64,000 nucleotides of DNA from Acinetobacter pragensis (GCF_001605895.1 NZ_LUAW01000001.1:62001-126000); one strand, 5' to 3'; shown: positions 26,363 to 35,562, numbered from the stretch's first letter. Notes: a model not told the origin generated them from the letters alone. Translations and numbers: made by a program.

Positions 26363-27562
26363 ATGAAAATAAATACATTTAAACAATTAGGCCTGCTGTC
26401 TGGAATTGTATTGGCGATGAACTGCTATGCGGACTCACTGCCATCAGCCGAGAATAAGCAGCAGGAATTTTATATAGGCACGTGGACCGCAAGCGCTCCA
26501 GATGGGCTTGGTGCTTTAAAATCAGATTTTCCAAGCCAAGGCATTTATAAGGTCCGTTTAAATGCAGACGGGACTTTATTGCCGGTAAATTATGTTGAAG
26601 CGGATAATCCATCATGGCTGGTCATTGATAAAAAGAACCAATATCTTTATGCAACAAATGAAGACAATGCCGATGCTGACGGCTCTGTTTCAGCATTTAA
26701 AATAGATCAGGAGGGCAATTTAACCTTCCTGAATGCAGTCAATAGCTTGGGGCAACAGCCGACACATGCTGAAATTTCGCCGGATAATCATTTTCTGTTT
26801 GTCGCGAATTATTCTGCCCGGCCTGCTCATGCAGGTGTTGCTGTATTTGCAATTCTTGACAATGGTTCATTGGGGCCGGCAGTACAGAACATTCCTTTCT
26901 TGAAGGGAAGCAAAGCCTTGCCTGAGCGCCAAATAGATGGTCATGCGCATTCCATTACCTTCGATCCAGAGGGTAAAAAAGTCTATTTAGCAGATTTAGG
27001 AAGCGATCTGATTCAGGCATATGACTATCTTCCTAAAGCAAAGCATCCCTTAAAAAGAAATGAAACGTCAGATTTGCATTTTCCGGCATGCAGCGGGCCC
27101 CGTCATTTGAGATTTAGTAAAAATGGCGATTACGCATATGCTTCCACAGAAATGGGCGCTCAGGTTGTAGTCTTTAAAAGAGCAGATGGAAAATATACCA
27201 AGATTCAGCAAGAAAATTTAACTGAGCAGAACAGTGCGGATTTTAAGGGCGGCGCGGGGCTGCTTCTGTCTCCAGACCAACGGTTTTTATATGTGGGAAA
27301 TCGGCGTAAAAGCAATGAAATTGCAGCCTATTCAGTTGACCAAGAAACAGGACGGTTAACTTTGGTTGGACGTTATTCGAGCGGCGGTATTGAGCCGCGC
27401 GCATTCGATATTGATGCAACCGGTCAGTATTTAATTGTAGCCAACGTTTTTAGCAACACGGTGAGCCAATTCAAACGCAATATAGAAACAGGGGCATTAA
27501 CTCCAACACGTATGGCTTTACAGATTGGCTTGCCCACAGATATTAAATTTATTTCGAAATAA
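26363..27562 (+). CDS. exported lactonase of the 6-phosphogluconolactonase (YbhE) beta-propeller family
   Basis: This 399-residue protein opens with a signal peptide (hydrophobic core GLLSGIVLAMN, likely cut after CYA before DSLPS), so it should act in the periplasm. The mature part shows the repeating blades of a seven-bladed lactonase: FYIGTWTAS, NPSWLVIDKKNQYLYATNE, PTHAEISPDNHFLFVANY, HAHSITFDPEGKKVYLADLG and RAFDIDATGQYLIVAN. Unlike cytosolic YbhE it is exported and lies in an aldonate cluster. The likely substrate is therefore an unphosphorylated aldono-lactone made by periplasmic sugar oxidation. AAGGATGAG precedes the ATG. Confidence 0.82.
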   Translation: MKINTFKQLGLLSGIVLAMNCYADSLPSAENKQQEFYIGTWTASAPDGLGALKSDFPSQGIYKVRLNADGTLLPVNYVEADNPSWLVIDKKNQYLYATNEDNADADGSVSAFKIDQEGNLTFLNAVNSLGQQPTHAEISPDNHFLFVANYSARPAHAGVAVFAILDNGSLGPAVQNIPFLKGSKALPERQIDGHAHSITFDPEGKKVYLADLGSDLIQAYDYLPKAKHPLKRNETSDLHFPACSGPRHLRFSKNGDYAYASTEMGAQVVVFKRADGKYTKIQQENLTEQNSADFKGGAGLLLSPDQRFLYVGNRRKSNEIAAYSVDQETGRLTLVGRYSSGGIEPRAFDIDATGQYLIVANVFSNTVSQFKRNIETGALTPTRMALQIGLPTDIKFISK

Positions 27563-27582
27563 ACGGGTATTAGGAAAAAAAG

Positions 27583-27610
27583 AGAGGCCCTATCCGGGCC
27601 TCTTTTTTTT
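27583..27610. terminator. terminator after the lactonase gene
   Basis: AGAGGCCC pairs with GGGCCTCT over TATCC, with seven As before and eight Ts after. The hairpin is nearly identical to that at 26320-26340 and can act in both directions. Confidence 0.9.
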
Positions 27611-27706
27611 AGATTGTGTTTCGGGTCATCTCGCCGTTGACCAGTCTCAGCAGATTCAGCGGATTCTCATCACGCAAGGCTTCCGGCAATAAGCTTTGCG
27701 GATAGT
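27604..27706 (-). repeat. right arm of the inverted repeat: relic of an aldehyde dehydrogenase 3' end
   Basis: Read on the minus strand this segment encodes the last ~31 residues of the aldehyde dehydrogenase (from YPQSLLPEALRDE to the stop), with one residue changed (Thr for Ala next to last). Nothing upstream of 27706 continues the gene. It is either the remaining tail of a second, deleted copy or an inverted duplication. Confidence 0.9.
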
Positions 27707-27982
27707 GATGTGCAGATGTTATTGGGTTAAGAATAGAGTTTCCTTAATTTTTTGGCATTAAGATAGTCTGTGGAATAATAATATCAACTTGAAATTATGC
27801 AAATTAGGGTCTTCTCTATCTTTATATTTAACGGTTATTTAAAGTTTTATATTATTGCAAAATGAATTACATTATTTTTTTGTTTTGAACATAAAAAAAC
27901 CGCCATTCATGGCGGTTTTTTTATGATATTTTATGCGTTGCATGATGTTTAAAAGTAAAAATTTACCTTTAAAATCAATATG
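27707..27982. other. AT-rich spacer between relic and nrdB terminator
   Basis: No gene is seen. The sequence turns AT-rich right after the inverted-repeat arm and leads to the nrdB terminator hairpin. Confidence 0.4.
27893..27923 (-). terminator. terminator of nrdB
   Basis: AACCGCCAT pairs with ATGGCGGTT over two bases, with A and T runs on both sides. It lies about 60 bases past the nrdB stop on the minus strand and may act both ways. Confidence 0.85.
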
Positions 27983-29266
27983 TTACCAGCTTAATGCGCC
28001 GCCGGTTTGGTAGTCTGTTACGCGAGTTTCGAAGAAATTCTTCTCTTTGCGCAAGTCCATCATTTCTGACATCCACTGGAATGGATTATTTACGCCAGCA
28101 AATTGTTCAGGCAAGCCCAGCTGAGCTAAACGGCGGTTACAGATGAATTTTAAGTATTCTTCCATCATTGCTGCATTCATGCCCAATACGCCGCGCGGCA
28201 TAGTGTCGCGTGCGTATTCAATTTCAAGCATTGTGCCTTCCAAAATCATTTGAATGATTTCTTGCTGGAATTCGGCTGTCCATAAACCTGGGTTTTCGAT
28301 TTTGATCTGGTTGATCATATCGATACCGAAGTTCAAATGCATAGACTCATCACGCAAAATGTACTGGAACTGCTCAGCAACACCATTCATTTTATTACGG
28401 CGACCCATCGACAAGATTTGGCTGAAACCGCAATAGAAGAAGATGCCTTCAAGCACGCAATAGAATGCAATTAAGTTGCGAAGCAAGATTTGATCGTTCT
28501 CAGGCGTACCGGTTTGGAAAGTCGGGTCGCTTAAAGACTGAGTATATTTCAGGCCCCACGCTGCTTTACGCGCAACAGACGGCACTTCGCGGTACATGTT
28601 GAAGACTTCGCCTTCATCCATACCCAAAGATTCGATACAGTATTGGTAAGCATGTGTGTGAATCGCTTCTTCAAATGCTTGGCGCAAGATGTATTGACGG
28701 CATTCAGGGTTGGTGATGTGGCGGTAAATCGCTAATACCAAGTTATTCGCCACCAAAGAATCGGCAGTCGAGAAGAAACCTAAAGAACGCATTACAATCG
28801 TACGCTCATCTTCAGTTAAGCCGTTTTCAGACTTCCAAAGCGCGATGTCATGGTTCATGTTGACTTCTTGCGGCATCCAGTGGTTTGCGCATCCGTCTAG
28901 ATATTTTTGCCAAGCCCATTCGTATTTGAACGGTACCAGCTGGTTTAAGTCAGCGCGGCAGTTGATCATTGCTTTGTCGTCAACCTGTACACGCTGTGCG
29001 CCCATTTCAAGCTCTTCCAAGCCAGGCGCGGCATCAAGTTGCTCTAGGGCAGCAGATGCTCTTTCCATTGAATCGGTTGGATTTGATCCGCGACTTCCAG
29101 CGGTTCGAGCGGGTTGTGCAGCTGCCACATGCGACGATGATTGGAGTGCATCAGATACCACTTGCGAATCAGCCGTTTTTTTCGGCTCGACGGGCGCAGG
29201 CTGGTGAGCTTGTGCAGCTTGTTTCGGTTCATCATCTTCGAAATCGTCCCAACTTAGGATAGACAT
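27983..29266 (-). CDS. nrdB: class Ia ribonucleotide reductase, beta subunit
   Basis: NrdB holds the di-iron tyrosyl radical cofactor used to make deoxyribonucleotides. The 427-residue protein has a disordered Ala/Gln/Ser-rich extension of about 85 residues. The core motifs then follow: [14 protein letters not shown] (metal ligand Asp169), [15 protein letters not shown] (Glu200, His203 and radical Tyr207) and the ending [18 protein letters not shown] that docks to NrdA. The sequence resembles chlamydial NrdB overall. It keeps Asp and Tyr where that subclass Ic protein has Glu and Phe, so a normal tyrosyl radical is expected. It lies downstream of nrdA. Confidence 0.95.
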   Translation of the reverse strand: MSILSWDDFEDDEPKQAAQAHQPAPVEPKKTADSQVVSDALQSSSHVAAAQPARTAGSRGSNPTDSMERASAALEQLDAAPGLEELEMGAQRVQVDDKAMINCRADLNQLVPFKYEWAWQKYLDGCANHWMPQEVNMNHDIALWKSENGLTEDERTIVMRSLGFFSTADSLVANNLVLAIYRHITNPECRQYILRQAFEEAIHTHAYQYCIESLGMDEGEVFNMYREVPSVARKAAWGLKYTQSLSDPTFQTGTPENDQILLRNLIAFYCVLEGIFFYCGFSQILSMGRRNKMNGVAEQFQYILRDESMHLNFGIDMINQIKIENPGLWTAEFQQEIIQMILEGTMLEIEYARDTMPRGVLGMNAAMMEEYLKFICNRRLAQLGLPEQFAGVNNPFQWMSEMMDLRKEKNFFETRVTDYQTGGALSW

Positions 29267-29413
29267 AACAATTCTCTCTTCGTTGCTTTATATCTTTTAT
29301 AAGACATCCAGCTGTTGAAGCTAAGACATCCTACTATACGCTCATTCTGTGTAAGCAAAATTAAGTTTTGTCGATGGATGCTCTAATTTTATTCGGAAGA
29401 GCAAATATCCCCA

Positions 29414-29545
29414 CTACTTATTTTGATTGCGCTGCTGTTCCCGAATTTTGACCCATGCGTAAGTCAATGGAACATAAAAACAAACAATGAAGGAAACCAC
29501 CAAGGCAATAAGGCCTAACAGATAGTTATGCGTCATATGGGGCAT
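29414..29545 (-). CDS. small membrane protein between nrdA and nrdB
   Basis: A 43-codon ORF begins at ATG 29545 with AAGGA six to seven bases upstream (in-frame ATG codons also at 29560 and 29536). It encodes one strong membrane segment, YLLGLIALVVSFIVCFYVPL, followed by a basic/polar tail (WVKIREQQRNQNK). It is on the same strand as nrdA and nrdB and lies within their likely transcript. Small single-helix proteins like this are easily missed by annotation. No function is known to me. Confidence 0.6.
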   Translation of the reverse strand: MPHMTHNYLLGLIALVVSFIVCFYVPLTYAWVKIREQQRNQNK

Positions 29546-29576
29546 AGCGGGTTCCTTCATTTATCTTTTATTCTGA

Positions 29577-29672
29577 AATCCTCCCTAACCCTCCTTTGAA
29601 AAAGCAGGGAACTCCAACCATCGAAAGTATGGAAGTCCCCCTTTGGGAAAGGGGGATTCAGGAAGGATGTGA
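29577..29672. repeat. palindromic MITE-like repeat, copy 1
   Basis: The outer parts, AATCCTCCCTAACCCTCC on the left and GGGGGATTCAGGAAGGAT on the right, are imperfect reverse complements around a short centre with CCTTTG/CAAAGG-like halves. A related element lies at 55584-55691. It sits directly after the nrdA stop on the minus strand and could form a hairpin in the nrdA-nrdB transcript. Confidence 0.55.
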
Positions 29673-29683
29673 AACCTGTCAGA

Positions 29684-32521
29684 TTACTGACAAGCCTCAC
29701 AATCAGGATTATCAATTGAACATGCCATCGGCACTGGTGCAGCTTGGCCAAAACCGTCGTCTTCAACAGATGCTTCAGGTTTTTTCGCTTCAACTGCTGG
29801 AGCTGCTGCAACCACAGGCGCTGCGGCTGCAGTCGCTTTGACTGCATTCAATGCGCCAGTATTAATAGTCGATTTTTCTGCAGAAGTTGCACCCAATGCA
29901 CGAAGGTAATACGTGGTTTTCAGACCGCGCAGCCATGCCATTTTGTAAGTCATGTCCAGTTTCTTGCCGTTTGCACCTGAGATGTAAAGGTTCAGAGACT
30001 GAGCTTGATCGATCCATTTTTGACGGCGTGATGCAGCGTCCACAATCCAGCGCGGTTCAACTTCAAACGCAGTCGCGAAGATTGCTTTCAGCTCTTCAGG
30101 AATGCGTGAGATTTTTTGAACAGAACCTTCAAAATGTTTCAGGTCGTTGACCATAACAGAATCCCAAAGGCCCCGGTCTTTCAACGCACGTACCAAGTAC
30201 GGGTTGATCACTGTGAATTCACCAGAAAGGTTGGATTTCACATACAGGTTTTGGAATGTCGGTTCAATCGATTGCGAAACACCGCAAATGTTTGAAATGG
30301 TTGCTGTTGGTGCAATTGCCATTACGTTCGAGTTGCGCATGCCGTCTTTTTGAACTTTTGCGCGTAATGTATCCCAGTCCAAACGCTGCGTGCGGTCTAC
30401 TTCAAACATGCGTTCAGGGCGCGACTTAGCAACTAGATCTAAAGAGTCGATCGGCAGGATGCCTTGATCCCACAATGAACCTTTAAATGTTTCGTATGTA
30501 CCGCGTTCAACGGCTAAATCGCTTGATGTCGCAATTGCGTAGTAGCTGATCACTTCCATAGATTCGTCAGCAAAATCAACAGCTGCATCTGAACCATAAG
30601 CCAGTTTCATTTCATATAAAGCATCTTGGAAGCCCATGATGCCCATGCCGACTGGACGGTGTTTCAAGTTCGAATTGCGCGCTTGCGGCACAGCGTAATA
30701 GTTGATGTCAATCACGTTGTCGAGCATACGCACCGCAGTTTTCACTGTGCGCGCCAGTTTTTCACGGTCCAGCACACCGCCTTGAACGTGCTGTACAAGG
30801 TTAATTGAGCCTAAGTTGCAGACTGCAATTTCATCGGCATTGGTGTTCAGCGTAATTTCTGTACACAAGTTAGATGAGTGAACTACGCCCACATGCTGCT
30901 GCGGAGAACGCAAGTTGCAGACATCTTTAAATGTGATCCAAGGATGGCCTGTTTCAAACAGCATAGACAGCATTTTGCGCCACAAATCTTTTGCACGGAT
31001 TTTTTTGTGCAGCATATTTGTTTCTTTCGCAATCGCTTCGTAGTGCGCATAGCGCTCAGCAAATTCTGCGCCAGTTAAATCATGCAGGTCCGGTGTTTCA
31101 GACGGCGTGAACAGTGTCCATTCAGCATCTTCAAATACACGCTGCATGAACAGGTCTGGAACCCAGTTTGCAGTATTCATGTCGTGCGTACGGCGGCGGT
31201 CATCACCTGTGTTTTTACGCAGCTCAAGGAATTCTTCAATGTCCAAGTGCCAAGTTTCAAGGTATGCACAGACTGCGCCCTTGCGCTTGCCGCCTTGGTT
31301 GACTGCTACAGCGGTATCGTTCGCTACTTTCAGGAACGGAACAACACCCTGTGATTTGCCGTTTGTGCCTTTGATATAAGAGTTCAAGGCGCGAACAGGC
31401 GTCCAGTCATTGCCTAAGCCGCCAGCCCATTTAGACAGCATTGCGTTATCACGCATTGCGCCATAAATGTTGTACAGGTCATCGCCGATTGTTGTTAAGT
31501 AGCAGCTCGACAATTGCGGACGGAGCGTGCCTGAGTTGAACAGTGTCGGCGTAGAAGCCATGTAATCGAAGCTGGACAACAAGTTGTAGAATTCGATTGC
31601 GCGGTCTTCACGGTTTTCTTCATTGAGCGATAGGCCCATTGAAACACGCATGAAGAACAATTGGGGCAATTCAAAGCGTACGCCATCTGAATGGATGAAG
31701 TAACGGTCAAATAAGGTTTGCAGGCCGAGGTAGGTAAATTGGTTTGAGCGTTCAGGCTGAATCGCAGCGGCCAATTTAGCCAAGTCAAAGTTAAGCAGTT
31801 CAGCTGAAAGCAGATCAAGCTCAATCCCTTTTTTCAGGAATATCTCTAAAGCATCGCCTTCGTCAGTATCTGTAGCCAGACCCAAGAATTCCAAACCAGT
31901 CGCAACAAGGTTGTCACGCAGCAGGCGCGCAGTCACGTAAGTATAGTTAGGTTCTTGCTCAATGCGGGTACGGGTCGCCATCATCATCGTGGTTGCGATG
32001 TCTGATTCTTTTACGCCGTTATATAGGTTTTTAACGGTTTCATCGATAATGGCTTGAACATCAATGCCTTCCAAGCCTTCAGCCGCTTTGGCAATATGGG
32101 CTTCAAGCGCGCTGAGATCCAGCGGGCGAAGCTGGCCATCAGCAGTGGTGACTTGCAGTGTAGGGTGATGATTTGCGCCAGTCAGCTTGCGCGCTTCAGC
32201 ACGCTGGTCGCGGTAGATCACATAAGAACGCGCAACTTTTTGTTCACCTGTGCGCATCAGCGCCAGTTCAACTTGGTCTTGAATTTCTTCAATGTGGATC
32301 GTGCCGCCAGAGGGTAAACGGCGGTTAAACGTATTCAATACCATCTCGGTAAGTTGAGAAATACGGTCGTGGATACGGCTAGAGTCAGCACTCTGCTGGC
32401 CTTCAACAGCCAAGAACGCTTTGCCGATCGCTACAGAAATTTTTTCCGCATCAAAAACGGCAACATCACCGGTGCGCTTGATCACCTGCAATTGGCCTGG
32501 GGTAGACGTGATTACGCTCAT
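29684..32521 (-). CDS. nrdA: class Ia ribonucleotide reductase, alpha subunit
   Basis: NrdA reduces ribonucleoside diphosphates. The 945-residue protein is longer than E. coli NrdA (761). It opens with an ATP-cone (residues about 12-105, VIKRTGDVAVFDAEKI to RDQRAEARKL) and a second, partial cone (about 115-215), as in the Pseudomonas enzyme. The active-site parts are present: Cys in QLSSCYLTT, the NLCTEITLNT block with the radical Cys and Glu, the TYYLR Tyr pair, and the C-terminal redox pair CEACQ. GGAG precedes the ATG. The first cone should give dATP inhibition. Confidence 0.95.
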   Translation of the reverse strand: MSVITSTPGQLQVIKRTGDVAVFDAEKISVAIGKAFLAVEGQQSADSSRIHDRISQLTEMVLNTFNRRLPSGGTIHIEEIQDQVELALMRTGEQKVARSYVIYRDQRAEARKLTGANHHPTLQVTTADGQLRPLDLSALEAHIAKAAEGLEGIDVQAIIDETVKNLYNGVKESDIATTMMMATRTRIEQEPNYTYVTARLLRDNLVATGLEFLGLATDTDEGDALEIFLKKGIELDLLSAELLNFDLAKLAAAIQPERSNQFTYLGLQTLFDRYFIHSDGVRFELPQLFFMRVSMGLSLNEENREDRAIEFYNLLSSFDYMASTPTLFNSGTLRPQLSSCYLTTIGDDLYNIYGAMRDNAMLSKWAGGLGNDWTPVRALNSYIKGTNGKSQGVVPFLKVANDTAVAVNQGGKRKGAVCAYLETWHLDIEEFLELRKNTGDDRRRTHDMNTANWVPDLFMQRVFEDAEWTLFTPSETPDLHDLTGAEFAERYAHYEAIAKETNMLHKKIRAKDLWRKMLSMLFETGHPWITFKDVCNLRSPQQHVGVVHSSNLCTEITLNTNADEIAVCNLGSINLVQHVQGGVLDREKLARTVKTAVRMLDNVIDINYYAVPQARNSNLKHRPVGMGIMGFQDALYEMKLAYGSDAAVDFADESMEVISYYAIATSSDLAVERGTYETFKGSLWDQGILPIDSLDLVAKSRPERMFEVDRTQRLDWDTLRAKVQKDGMRNSNVMAIAPTATISNICGVSQSIEPTFQNLYVKSNLSGEFTVINPYLVRALKDRGLWDSVMVNDLKHFEGSVQKISRIPEELKAIFATAFEVEPRWIVDAASRRQKWIDQAQSLNLYISGANGKKLDMTYKMAWLRGLKTTYYLRALGATSAEKSTINTGALNAVKATAAAAPVVAAAPAVEAKKPEASVEDDGFGQAAPVPMACSIDNPDCEACQ

Positions 32522-33119
32522 GTCAGCATAGCTCCATTGTCATCTATTGTTATGTTTATAGACCGTTTGAACCGGGCAAAAACTATGCCACAGTGTTTGA
32601 GGTTTAAACACAAGACTTAGTGGTTTAAAAATGAATTGGACACAAGATACGGGAAAATTTAGGTCAGATCAATATTGACATTTTATTAAATATTTTGATC
32701 TGTTTCGATGAAAATCCTTCTCGAAAAAATCCCTATTTTTTATCTTTCTTGTTTAAGCCTTATTGGACAAGGGCATAGCATAGCAAAGCTGGGTTTAAGT
32801 GCTTATAGATAACCTTGTGGATAAGTTGAAAAGCTAAAAACTTATTGAATCTTTATTCATCTGATTGCTGTAAATATAGGCGTTGGCTGTTTTTTATTCT
32901 TTTTGTAACTGAATGTTTGCGACAAAGCCTCTAAAAAGGGCATTTCAGAAAAATATAGCGAATTCAATGCTTAAAACTTTTAACAAATTGCAGCCTTGAT
33001 GTATCAGTTTCGTGAACAGCATCTTGTTTACAATGTAAACGTGTGTATATTGCAAAATATATTGAATTGTATCTCTTGGATTTTTAAGGGATACATCCAG
33101 TCAGATAAAGGGGCACTCT
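32522..33119. promoter_or_regulatory. nrdA/bfmR divergent regulatory region
   Basis: This 598-base stretch separates divergent nrdA and bfmR. It holds a perfect DnaA box (32816-32824) and two ACACAAGA-type sequences at 32608-32623 and 32640-32655. The latter start 32 bases apart, the usual spacing of NrdR box pairs. ACACAAGACTTAGTGG fits the NrdR form moderately; the second has only its left half. No gene is seen. AAGGGG stands before bfmR. Confidence 0.45.
32816..32824 (-). promoter_or_regulatory. DnaA box
   Basis: TGTGGATAA is the exact complement of TTATCCACA. DnaA boxes upstream of nrd operons are known in E. coli and link dNTP supply to replication; the site lies about 300 bases before nrdA. 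Confidence 0.5.
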
Positions 33120-33836
33120 ATGAGCCAAGAAGAAAAGTTACCTAAAATTTTAATCGTTGAAGACGATGAGCGCCTTGCTCGCTTAACTCAAGAATACCTT
33201 ATCCGCAATGGGCTTGAAGTAGGGGTTGAGCCAGACGGAAACCGCGCAATCCGCCGCATTATCGCAGAACAGCCGGACATGGTGGTTTTGGATGTCATGC
33301 TGCCGGGTGCGGATGGCCTAACCATTTGCCGTGAAGTGCGTCCGCATTATCATCAGCCTATTTTGATGCTGACTGCGCGTACGGAAGACATGGATCAGGT
33401 GCTCGGCCTTGAAATGGGTGCAGATGACTATGTTGCTAAGCCTGTACAGCCGCGCGTATTGCTGGCGCGTATCCGCGCCTTGCTGCGCCGGACAGATAAA
33501 GTGCCTGAAGATGAAGTGGCGCAGCGTATCGAGTTTGATGATCTGGTGATTGATAATGGCGGCCGTTCAGTGACATTGAACGGTGAGCTGGTTGACTTTA
33601 CCAGCGCTGAATATGATTTGCTGTGGCTGCTGGCGTCAAATGCCGGCCGCATTCTTTCGCGTGAAGATATTTTTGAGCGTCTGCGCGGTATTGAATATGA
33701 CGGTCAGGACCGTTCAATTGATGTGCGCATTTCCCGCATCCGTCCAAAAATCGGCGATGATCCGGAAAATCCGAAACGCATTAAGACTGTACGCAGCAAG
33801 GGCTATCTGTTTGTAAAAGAAACCGGCGGCATTTAA
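33120..33836 (+). CDS. bfmR: BfmR response regulator (OmpR family)
   Basis: This 238-residue protein has a receiver domain (acidic Asp pair in VEDDE, phospho-acceptor Asp in VVLDVMLPG near residue 58, Lys in VAKPVQP). A winged-helix OmpR-type effector domain follows (DFTSAEYDLLWLLASNAG to RSKGYLFV). The sequence matches, as I recall it, BfmR of A. baumannii nearly throughout. That regulator controls biofilm formation, capsule and envelope stress and drug tolerance. The sensor gene follows 39 bases later. Confidence 0.95.
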   Translation: MSQEEKLPKILIVEDDERLARLTQEYLIRNGLEVGVEPDGNRAIRRIIAEQPDMVVLDVMLPGADGLTICREVRPHYHQPILMLTARTEDMDQVLGLEMGADDYVAKPVQPRVLLARIRALLRRTDKVPEDEVAQRIEFDDLVIDNGGRSVTLNGELVDFTSAEYDLLWLLASNAGRILSREDIFERLRGIEYDGQDRSIDVRISRIRPKIGDDPENPKRIKTVRSKGYLFVKETGGI

Positions 33837-33875
33837 TTCATGCCGTCCTTTTGGGCTCAAACAGGACACATTTAA

Positions 33876-35540
33876 GTGTTGAAGCACAGTATTTTTTTGC
33901 GCATCTATGCAGGACTGGTCATTTTGGTGGTCTTGGTGGCTTTGTTCGGCTATTTGCTGGTACAGATCATCAATTATCAGCGTGCGCAGGAATACCGCGA
34001 ATCCCTGACGGATGGCATGGCCTATATCATCAGTGAAGGCATTGCCCGTCAGCCCAATGAGCAGCAGCGCATGGATTGGATCTCTGATGCATCCAATCTG
34101 CTGGAATTGCCCATTTATTATGTCAAAGCCAATAAAGTTGATTTAACCCGCGCTGAATCCAGACGGATTGAAGAGCGCAAGGCAGTGGTGCGCTGGGATG
34201 CGCAAACCAATGTGGCCTATATTATTATTGGCCTCAAAGATGATGCGAATCACCTGCTGTATATTAAAGCGGAAAATATCACTGAACGGCAAATGAAAGC
34301 CTTGCCTGTCTTTGTGCTGGATTATTTGGTTTATTATCCGGGACAGGAAAAAGAATATTTAGCGCGCATTCAGCATTATTTCTCATATCCAATGGAAATT
34401 GTGGATGTCAAAAGCCTGCCTTTGGATTCTGAGCAAATTGGCCGCTTAAGGCTGGATCACAGCATTATTCTCTACCGTGACAGCGCAACAGTTCGCGGCA
34501 CCACTATTTCTATTGTTTCGCCTATTCCAAGTTCAACGTCAGAAGTGCTGATGATGGGCCCTGTGCCTTTGTTCAATTGGATGCCTTTTCAGCTGGCTGC
34601 CGGCATTACCTTGCTCAGCTTATTTGTATTGAGCCTTGGCGTATATGGCTTGCTGGTGCCCATGCAGCGTAAGCTGCGCGCTGTCAACTATGCGTTGAAT
34701 AAGATGAAAACAGGCGATATGTCTGTGCGCCTGCCGGTCGAAAGCACCGATGAAGTGGGTTCATTGGCGTCCAGCTATAACTCTATGTCAGACCATATTC
34801 AGCGTTTGATTGAAGCGCAGCGCGAGCTGATGCGTGCGGTATCGCATGAATTGCGCACACCTGTTGCGCGGATCCGTTTTGGCATGGAGATGCTGGCGGA
34901 CGAAGATGACTATGAATACCGGCAGCAACAAGTTGAGCAGATTGATAAGGATATTGAAGCGTTAAACACTTTAATTGATGAGATCATGACCTATGCCAAG
35001 CTGGAGCAGGGTACACCGTCATTAGATTTTGAGCAGATTGTACTGTTTGAAGTGCTGGATCAGGTGATTATTGAAACTGAAGCGCTGAAAACTGGCAAAA
35101 TTTTAGAACTTCAGGCGCCGCCATTGGCGGTCGTTGTAGATGCTGAACGCCGTTATTTGCACCGTGTTGTGCAGAATCTGGTGGGCAATGCGGTACGTTA
35201 TTGTGATGACCGCGTTCTGATCAGCGGGGGCTTGAATGAAAATGGCATGGCCTATATCAGTGTTGAAGATGACGGCCCCGGTATTCCTGAAGATGAGCGT
35301 TCGCGGGTTTTTGATGCTTTTGCGCGGTTGGATAACAGCCGTACCCGGGCGTCAGGCGGTTACGGATTAGGTTTATCGATTGTCAGCCGGATTGCCTATT
35401 GGTTTGGCGGGACAATTACGATTGATGAAAGTCCGAGCTTGGGCGGCGCGCGTTTTATCATGACGTGGCCGGCAACGCGTTTTAAAGACAGCAAGCGTAA
35501 AGCGGGGGATGCATCTAAAGATCTGGATGCAGAAAGTTAG
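33876..35540 (+). CDS. bfmS: BfmS sensor histidine kinase
   Basis: This 554-residue kinase has an N-terminal membrane segment (about residues 8-30), a periplasmic sensor region of about 190 residues and a second membrane segment (about 229-255). An HAMP domain follows (about 255-310). The H-box is MRAVSHELRTPVARIRFG, with the phosphorylated His. The ATPase has N-box LVGNAVRY, EDDGPGIPEDE and GYGLGLSIV. It starts with GTG at 33876, with AGGA ten bases before. BfmS phosphorylates or dephosphorylates BfmR. All catalytic boxes are intact. Confidence 0.94.
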   Translation: MLKHSIFLRIYAGLVILVVLVALFGYLLVQIINYQRAQEYRESLTDGMAYIISEGIARQPNEQQRMDWISDASNLLELPIYYVKANKVDLTRAESRRIEERKAVVRWDAQTNVAYIIIGLKDDANHLLYIKAENITERQMKALPVFVLDYLVYYPGQEKEYLARIQHYFSYPMEIVDVKSLPLDSEQIGRLRLDHSIILYRDSATVRGTTISIVSPIPSSTSEVLMMGPVPLFNWMPFQLAAGITLLSLFVLSLGVYGLLVPMQRKLRAVNYALNKMKTGDMSVRLPVESTDEVGSLASSYNSMSDHIQRLIEAQRELMRAVSHELRTPVARIRFGMEMLADEDDYEYRQQQVEQIDKDIEALNTLIDEIMTYAKLEQGTPSLDFEQIVLFEVLDQVIIETEALKTGKILELQAPPLAVVVDAERRYLHRVVQNLVGNAVRYCDDRVLISGGLNENGMAYISVEDDGPGIPEDERSRVFDAFARLDNSRTRASGGYGLGLSIVSRIAYWFGGTITIDESPSLGGARFIMTWPATRFKDSKRKAGDASKDLDAES

Positions 35541-35562
35541 CATGTTGCTGAATTACCGATAG

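Noticed and set aside
27983-29266. NrdB as chlamydial-type subclass Ic enzyme
   Set aside because: The overall sequence resembles chlamydial NrdB, but Asp169 and Tyr207 stand where that protein has Glu and Phe. A tyrosyl-radical (class Ia) enzyme is therefore expected.
29596-31379. Plus-strand frames opposite nrdA
   Set aside because: They are antisense shadows of a fully motif-bearing gene.
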